From: Phaseolus vulgaris
Taxonomy: Eukaryota; Streptophyta; Magnoliopsida; Fabales; Fabaceae
Direction of reading: 5' to 3'
Length of the DNA: 64,000 bases
Assembly: GCF_000499845.2 (NCBI RefSeq)
Contig: NC_023753.2
Coordinates: 17,942,087 to 18,006,086, forward strand
Of the stretch, positions 57,239-64,000 are shown piece by piece. Both the position numbers and the translations under genes were made by a program. The notes below the pieces were generated by a model. That model saw nothing but the letters and a program-made list of their open reading frames with translations. It was not told the DNA's origin and made no database searches. Positions within the stretch are counted from its first letter, which is position 1. The number at the start of each line of letters is the position of its first letter.

Positions 57239-57831
57239 TGATAGGTCAAAACCGAGAGGTTAGGCCGAAAGCTAATACCGAAATAACCTTTCGGTTATAA
57301 CAATAAATATATAAAATAAAACTAAAACATATATATAACAAGACCCAAATTAGATAAGAAACCTGCATTAGGAGGTGCGTAAATAATAAAACGGGGTAGA
57401 AAGAAAGTCCTAAGGTAAAGTGAAAAGCCCATTAAGAAAACTATATAAATAGGAGGTCAACATAAGAGGTAAGGAAGAGTGATTTCTGTCTGAAGAACAT
57501 AAAACCATTTCTAACTTTGGCATCAGAGCGCCTTGCAGGTACACCCCCCATCTGTGTGAAGGAGAAGCCGAGAGCACCCAACCTGAGGAGAAGCCGAGAG
57601 CACCCAACCTGAGGAGAAGCCAAGAACACTCGGCCTGAGGAGAAGCCGAGAGCATTCAGCCCTAGTTGAAGCCGAGAGTATCCAGCCCAAGGAGAAGCCA
57701 AGATAGCCCAGTCCAAGAAGAAACCGATAGAACCTAAGTAGTAAGGAAGAAAATCCCAAGATTGAAAGATTTGTAAAAGAGTTAATCTTGTCAACCTAAT
57801 TCGAGTGTTCTTGATCCTTGTTGTAAGAACA
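57239..57831 (+). repeat. Tat 3' LTR (593 bp)
   Basis: Same length and ends as the 5' LTR, including the 26-bp repeat array at ~57560-57735. Scattered single-base differences only. Confidence 0.93.
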
Positions 57832-58802
57832 TGTCCAACAAATATTTTTGAGTTAAACACTTCACCCATATATATCATATAAGTGAATACGTATGTCACT
57901 AATACACAATTTAAAAAGAATATACACCCTCATAGCTAATATCTTATTTTAAGGATGTCACAATAGATTTTTTAACACACCACTATTTTACATTGACAGA
58001 CAAGTATATAATTAAGTTTATTCTAGTTTATTTTGAAACGTTTATTACATTTAAAAATATATTTATAACCAAATAAATGCGTTCTCATACGAAACGAACA
58101 CTGATATCTTTAATTCCGGATAACATTATTAAATCTGCTATAATTTTTAGTTAAAAAAAACTATGGCTATTAAATATCAAAACTAGGATTAAAAAACTTA
58201 GTGTTTTTTTGTGTGAAAAAAAATGTGATTTCATCCGAGTTATGGCATTTAGTCAATAGTGGTTCACTCCGCAGAGAGAGCCGTGAGGTCAAAGCTAATG
58301 TTAAACACCTTATTTCTAGCCATGCTTTCCATTGAATTTGTTCTCTAGTTCACATTAAAGTGGGTATTTGAGTCAGCATCTCGTTTTTTCGTACTTGTAT
58401 TGGGTAAAACCTGATAGTCAGGTTTCTGATGCAAAATCAAGTAAAATACAAACACACCCCGTTTGTCTAATTGTCTCTCGCAAATAAGCAGAAGCAGACA
58501 TTTGTGCTGCTTTTCATGTTCAGTCTTTTGCCCTCCCTCCCCAGCTTGATCTGAATTTGGGGTATAAAACAAATATTGTTGCTATAACGAATGCTTTCAC
58601 GTACTTTACATTTCAAACAACCTATGAAGACAAAAACAAATTCCTTGAATCATGTATTCTACATCTGCAAATAACGAGATGTATAAAACCTAAGAAAATG
58701 AAGCTTACCCAAAATCATGGATGAAGAGATTCCAAGCCACCCATGCAAACAATATGTGCAAAAACTTGTTACTTGATCACAGAATTCCGTAGTTTAACAA
58801 GC
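57832..58802. other. Sequence between the Tat element and CDT2
   Basis: No MKK3 NTF2-domain exon can be recognised here, although the Tat element appears to sit within MKK3-like sequence. The part next to 58803 (TAA-rich and T-rich on the minus strand) probably includes the CDT2 3' UTR. A minus-strand frame at 58345-58572 matches nothing known. Confidence 0.45.
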
Positions 58803-61800
58803 CTACAAGGTTCTTGGAGATGCTGAAAAGTAGTCCCGGATAGTTCTTTTTAGGGAGGATGGAGGGTTCAATACAGATGAGGGGCTCTTCAAAGAAGATT
58901 CAGGGGTTTTTTGAGAAGCCGCACTTGGCTCAAATCCTGAGGAAAGTTGGTTCGAGTGGCCTTCAGATATGTTCATTTTAGGTGGTGTGAATGGACTGGG
59001 TGAGGAAATTGGATGTAGTTTATGATCGGGTGAAAAAGCATCTTCGTCTGTTTTAGAGTACCTTTTCCCATTATTTAAAAGCATTTTGCACTCTGTACAA
59101 GGAATTGCCATTACTCTTCTTCGAACGGCAGATGCACATTGTGTTCTAGAGACATAACTGTTTTTATTCCATACTCGAACCTGAAAATAGCATATTGAGG
59201 GAAATTAGAATGCTGAAAGAAACGATTTGAGGGCTTTTTAAACAAATCGGTTAATAGACACAATTAAACTGAAAGATACTGCAGATAAAATGCAATATCT
59301 GGTTTAAAGTCAAATAAATTTCAAGTTAAATGAATAAGAAAAAGTTTGATTCGCTTACAGTAAAGTCATCAGAACAAGTTGCAAATTTTCCAATTTCATA
59401 GCTACACCTGTCAAATAAATAGTGTTAGAAACGAATGTTAAAGAAAACTAGAACCACACCAGGTTTCCAAATTACCAGTTAACTGCTGTAACTTCACCAT
59501 AGTGAGTTTTCAAAATAGTAGGTTCTTCCAGAGGCTTGTCAACCTAAATTTTGAAAGTTCAGTGAAGTTATATCCCAACTTCAACATATGCATCAAACTT
59601 ATTATCTCATTGTAATTTATAAGTAAGAATGAAACCTTCCAAACATAGGCATTTCCATCACTAGAACCACTGACTATGTTCGAGGCATCAGGGCTAATTG
59701 CAGACTGAAATTGCACACATCAGACGAAGTCAGGAATCAGGACAGAAACTGAATGCAGAAGATTTGGAATATATGTGAAATTCTCACCTTTACAAAAAAT
59801 GATTCAATTCGGCACCCAGAAAAAGATTTTAAAGGCCCTTTTTCAAGTTGAAGAGTGTTATATAAATAAATTCTGCAAAAAAGAAAGAAACGGTAGATTT
59901 TATATTTAGCTGAATATTCTTAACTTAGAACAATAAAACATACACACTATGAAGGATGATACCGGTTATCCATGCAGGAGGCTGAAAGAAAAAGTCCACT
60001 TTCATCTTGGGACAGGCTAGATATTCCGTGTAAACTTTGCTGAAATGACAATGAAGAAGACTGTCAAGAGACTCTAGACAATATCATTTAAGCTTTCCAA
60101 TATATAAAAATGTCTAATGACATGAAAGGCATAATACAACTGACATTTCCAACCACAGTTACATTTTAACTTTACGGGTGCTATAGTGATTATTCTAAGT
60201 TGACACTATAACCTTTTACTAACTTAAGAATCATGATCCAATTTATCCAACATCGTTAATTGCTAACTTACTGAAAGTATAAAAAAATATATTATCCTTT
60301 TAGAGCAAAGTTCCAACCAACCTTTTCAGTTGGCTGAGGACATGGACACGTCTGAGCGACACTACTTTTTAAATTTCTGGTATCCCAAAACTTCAACACG
60401 CTGAAAGAAACCAATTTGTTAGTCAAACTAATCAATTCGGGTAAAAACATTGGAAAATTAAATGTTCACTTAGATAGTAATTTTTCCAACCAACCTATCC
60501 ACTGCGCCAGCAGTTGCTACGGAAACCTGATCCTTGAGACAAAGAACAGATGTAATGCTCATGGAAGCAGCCTGACAATTAGGAATTGTTAGAAAATTTT
60601 AGTTTGCAGAACACAAATGAAAATAAATCCATCAGAAACTAACCTTTCCCCTCCTAGTTCGTCGTGCTTGAGATGAAACATGTGCTCCGTTGACACCACC
60701 TATTGAACTAGCAATCAAATGATAATAAATGAATTTTTGAATAAAATATAAATGTCAATACACCAATAATTTCATGAGTTTTTCAAAAAAAATTAAAAAA
60801 GTCACTTACCATAGGCTAACTTCTCCACGCCTACTCTTAGCAGTGGACTTGCATCTCAAGTCCCAAATACGAAAGGATCCATCTCTAGAACCAGAGACAA
60901 TAATATCTGAAAATTTTAATATAAAATGAATATGAATAGCTAATAAATCACTATGCAGTTATAAAAAAATCCATAGTTTAAGCATAAACGCAGAGACGCG
61001 GGTAAAACGAAACATCACCCGCATTAGTTGGATGAGAACACATAGATTTTACACTTCCCGTGTGCCCAGTCAACACACCAAGACACTTCTGTTCTTGAAC
61101 ATCCCATAATTTTATCTGTGAACATACAATAATAAGATTCAACACAAAACCATCTTGAAGAAAAACAGCTTATTATTTTCTAGATCTATTTATTTACACA
61201 ATGATCACAAAAATTATGCAATTCGAGCTCAGTAACATTAAATCAGCATCCATATAGACTTAATTTGATCTAAATTTAATCAACAAGTTCTGTCATGAAG
61301 TCCTCTGCACGCAACAGAGTGACTTACTGTTTGATCACCGGATGCCGTGAGAATCTGCATATCCTCCTGCAAGTAATTACAAACCATATCAAGTCATACA
61401 CAAAACTACAAACAAACAGCTCAAATTAATAATTAATAATTAATTAAAAGGATTAAAAGATATATGAATTATGTACCTTAATCCAACAAGTATCAAAAAC
61501 AGCATTCTGATGCGAAACCCAACTGCAGATCTTCTCATCTTCTGAGAGTAAAATAGGGAAAACTTTCACACAACCGACCACAAAACTCTGCTGCTTCTAT
61601 ATTTATGTCATCGTAGAATTCAAAACAAATAAAGAAATAAGAAAAAAGACCTATGTTATCTTCAAAGTTTGCGGTAACAGGGAACTTGCGACGAGTATCA
61701 AACAAGCTAACATAACCGTCTTCATCAGACACAGCGAGAATGTGTGCAAATTTTGCAGTCTACGAGAAAGGATAAACAAGGAGCCCAGGTTATAATTGCA

Positions 61801-62752
61801 GTTTCATCACAACGTTTGATATTGTAGAATATCGCAAACAAATGCAGCCAACGCAGCTGCAATCCCAATCACAGTGACTTCAAAAACCTCAACGCTGCAC
61901 TCAAAAAATCATAATAAATTGCAGACAAATGAGGCCACTACAGCCACGATTGAGGTTGAAATGACTCCAAAAACCCAAACACAGCAGTTAGTCCTAACAA
62001 ACTGCGGACGAATGCAGTAAGCATTGCAATCACGGTGACTTTAAAAACAACACTGCAATCAAATTCCTAATAAATTGCGTATAATTGCAAATAATATCGC
62101 CACGATTCTTTAAGTACATATTTGATTTCGTCTCGGTTCAAGTCAAACATGAATCCGTGTTCCACATTCAAAGAGAAGTTACTACATCTTCCATTTTTTC
62201 ACATGCAAAAGACGAATCTAAAGCTTCAAATCTAAATTCAAAAACACTGACAGCACAGTCAAAAACCGTAATAAAATCCGGACAAATGCAACTGGCGCAG
62301 TCGCAATTACAACCGCAATGACGTAAAAAATCTCGATACGTAGTCAACGCCGTGATAAATCACAGACCAATGCAGCTGGTGTCGATTTGGCTTCAAAAAC
62401 TGTGACGACGTGGCAAAACCGCGGTTGCAAACAGTTTTACAAAACATTGAAAGAAGCTACGCATACATAGTGAAAACGGAATGTTTATTAGTGAGTACCT
62501 TGCAGAAAGACAGAGAGAGAGGAATGGTGTCTTCGGCGTTGTGCTGTACGGCGAGGGATCCGATGTCGTTGAAGGCGGAGACGAATCCGTCCATTCGCGG
62601 TCGTTTTCGAACTGCGAACATAGAAAGAGAGTGAGAAAACGACGTGAGAGTTTTCCAGTGAAAATTGAGTTTGAGAGAGAAGAACCTCGGAAGAGTTCTC
62701 TGGAGGCGATGTGAGTGAAGAGAGAGTTAGAGCTTCCAGTATCCACTGCCAT
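58803..62752 (-). CDS. CDT2: CDT2/DTL (denticleless) WD40 protein, CRL4 E3 ligase substrate receptor, 16 exons
   Basis: Spliced exons (minus order): 62752-62686, 62611-62499, 61759-61651, 61541-61477, 61366-61328, 61115-61019, 60906-60810, 60707-60644, 60571-60495, 60400-60322, 60039-59963, 59872-59788, 59704-59636, 59543-59476, 59407-59359, 59180-58803. All have GT/AG borders. They sum to 1533 nt, 510 residues plus TAG, with no internal stop. Segments match plant CDT2: [53 protein letters not shown] (178-181 WDLR), VLKFWDTR (248-251 WDTR), [12 protein letters not shown] and SDDFTVRVWN. The two WDXR motifs are DDB1-binding signatures. The protein would bring PCNA-bound substrates such as CDT1 to CUL4-DDB1 in S phase. 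The tail after ~395 is Ser/Pro-rich and ends in the PIP-like KRTIRDYF (496-503). It is intact by sequence. Confidence 0.95.
61760..62498 (-). other. CDT2 intron 2 (739 bp)
   Basis: The largest intron of the gene, bounded by GTACTC and CTCGTAG. It contains repeated gcag-type words (tgcagtcgcaattac, atgcagc) but no second gene. Plus-strand frames here are chance. Confidence 0.75.
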
Positions 62753-62887
62753 TAGAGAAGAAGAAGAAGAAGAAAGGGATTAGGGGTTTGATTTGGCTTT
62801 GGGTTTGGGAGGGAAGAAAAGAGAAGAGAAGAAGGAATATATTTGATGAGAGTTTGGGCGCCATGAATGAGAGAAAATTCGCGGGAA
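62753..62887 (-). promoter_or_regulatory. CDT2 proximal promoter with palindromic E2F-type site
   Basis: TTCGCGGGAA at 62878-62887 fits the E2F consensus TTSSCGSS on both strands (TTCGCGGG and TTCCCGCG) and lies 126 bp above the start codon. The leader between is purine-rich on the plus strand (agaagaagaagaagaaaggg). E2F control of S-phase genes is well established. Its action on this gene is inferred. Confidence 0.55.
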
Positions 62888-64000
62888 GGAACTTCAGTTA
62901 ATTTATTTTCGGAACTAAAATTTATTAATTTTTGTCAAATATTTTATATAAAAAATAACAAATAAATGCTGTGTTCGGTTCCCTAATTTTTTTGGAGTTT
63001 CTTCCTGCACCCAGTGGTTTTCTTCCTGTACCTCCATAATATTTAAAATTCTGAAACTAACTTTACTTTTTATTTGAAATGGCACCTGTATTTTTTATTA
63101 AGAAAAACCACCAAATCACCACCAAGTTGTGGGAGAGACACCGATCACCACTAAAAGAAACGTCTTCCTATTTTAAGAGATGGAGTAGCATCGCTGTTGG
63201 GAGAGCAAAGTATTTCTGTGTGCAAAGGAAGAAGAAAGAGTAGAGTATGGGTGTTATGTAAATTTTATGCTTTATTTGGATTAGAGGTTGTGAGTGAGTG
63301 GAAAGTTGAGAGTGTGGGTGAGTGGGAGTGTGATGAAAGTGTGGAGAAAGTTCAAGGTGTTTGGATTGAAATATGTTAGAATGAATATGTGAAGAAAGTT
63401 TATTGAAAAGTGTGAATGATATGATAGTTGTAAGAGTATTTTAATATATTTTAAATAGTGTAAGTTGTAAGATTACAAATTTATCCTTGTATATAAATAA
63501 ATAGGAAAATAAAATATTAATGTTAAATTTTTGTTAGTAGATAATTTTAATATTATTTAATAAATTTTATGTTATATAAATATATAATTTTTATTAATTA
63601 TGATTTTGATTACTATTAATAATAACATTAATATAATTTAAGAAAATATGTCATTAACATTAATTAGTTGCAAAAATATATAAAGTTATTACATTTGATG
63701 TAGAGAGATAAATACATATTAATTTGAAATTACGCAAATTATTACAATATTTTTTTATAATTTTTTTAATTTTAACATTAATAAATTATGTTAAATCTAC
63801 AAAAATTAAAATCCTAAACATTATAAATTTTGAATTCCATTCTGTCAAAATAAATATTTTAAATAAAAATTTCTATTTTTTATAAACAATTCATTTTTTA
63901 AAAAATAATTACTTTCTACATTTATTATTAAAAAATGAGATTTCTTCTCAAAAGTTTGACTGGTTTTTTTAATTAATACTACATTTTTTATAAAGTTTTT
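62888..64000. other. AT-rich DNA, no gene seen
   Basis: Short, unremarkable frames only. A G-rich stretch at 63220-63380 (gtgagtgg, gagagtgtgggtgagtgg) resembles no known element. Confidence 0.5.

Larger units (their letters stand above)
48347..57831 (+). mobile_element. Tat-type Ty3/gypsy retrotransposon (9485 bp) with an antisense extra gene
   Basis: Two 593-bp LTRs (48347-48939, 57239-57831) differ at only some positions. Flanks TGTGC and TGTCC are a 5-bp duplication with one change. Inside are a primer-binding site (TTTTGGCGCCCACCGTGG), gag, protease, RT, RNase H, a second RNase H and integrase, then a 64-bp tandem repeat array. An antisense gene (54905-56895) follows, and then a purine-rich CTTCGGGGGCCAG before the 3' LTR. 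Long spacer DNA and an antisense extra ORF between pol and the 3' LTR are recorded for the Tat lineage. Stops and frameshifts show this copy is inactive. The similar LTRs suggest it is among the younger insertions here. Confidence 0.92.

Noticed and set aside
58345..58572. 75-codon minus-strand frame downstream of CDT2
   Set aside because: No motif and no join to a CDT2 exon. Probably 3' flank.
62410..62752. Plus-strand frames of 74-77 codons over CDT2 exons 1-2
   Set aside because: They overlap verified coding exons on the other strand and have no support of their own.
1..64000. CRISPR arrays, rRNA genes, bacterial operons
   Set aside because: None present. The tandem repeats seen have no unique spacers or Cas context, and the gene structures are plant nuclear.

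Overview
The window is AT-rich plant nuclear DNA, most likely from a legume and probably of the Phaseolus/Vigna type. The organism is inferred. The evidence is split, intron-rich plant genes with GT/AG introns, a LOB-domain gene, an S-protein homologue, and LTR, TRIM and LINE families of the sort seen in Phaseoleae. There is no bacterial or organellar gene organisation. Host genes are sparse and more than half of the sequence is transposon-derived.

Host genes. (1) A LOB-domain (LBD) transcription factor lies on the minus strand at 15388-15903 and looks intact. (2) A small secreted S-protein homologue (self-incompatibility S1 family) lies on the minus strand at 31312-31788. Its start-codon region has been duplicated upstream. 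(3) A decayed piece of a MAP kinase kinase of the MKK3 type lies on the plus strand at 45771-48055. Six exons are recognisable, with two frameshifts and no N-terminal or NTF2 part. (4) A complete 16-exon CDT2/DTL gene lies on the minus strand at 58803-62752. It encodes a 510-residue WD40 substrate receptor of the CRL4 ubiquitin ligase, ends in a PIP-box-like motif, and has a palindromic E2F-type site upstream.

Layout. 1-8939: a minus-strand Ty1/copia element split by a Ty3/gypsy element (1675-7951). 8940-15387: AT-rich intergenic DNA with a complete TRIM (12746-13127, TSD CTTAC) and LINE tail remnants. 15388-20036: the LBD gene and its upstream region. 20037-26460: three LINE copies, two minus-strand tails and one longer plus-strand copy, bracketed by two oppositely oriented LTR fragments. 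27341-28718: probable solo LTR. 31312-33800: the S-protein gene, then very AT-rich tandem duplications. 35010-38508: a second copia element (TSD ACATA) holding a probable solo LTR. 39318-44588: a second, minus-strand gypsy element lacking reverse transcriptase. 44595-44909: part of the LTR family seen at 27341. 45771-48055: the MKK3 fragment. 48347-57831: a 9.5-kb Tat-type gypsy element whose two LTRs are each 593 bp. It carries an antisense, intron-containing extra gene between pol and the 3' LTR. 58803-62752: CDT2. 62888-64000: AT-rich, with no gene seen.

No operon-like linkage is expected or seen. The most informative features are the antisense gene in the Tat element, the six 21-nt-phased hairpin/MYB-like motifs in the solo LTR at 35649-36934, the C-terminal PIP-like motif and E2F palindrome of CDT2, and the decayed MKK3 copy.
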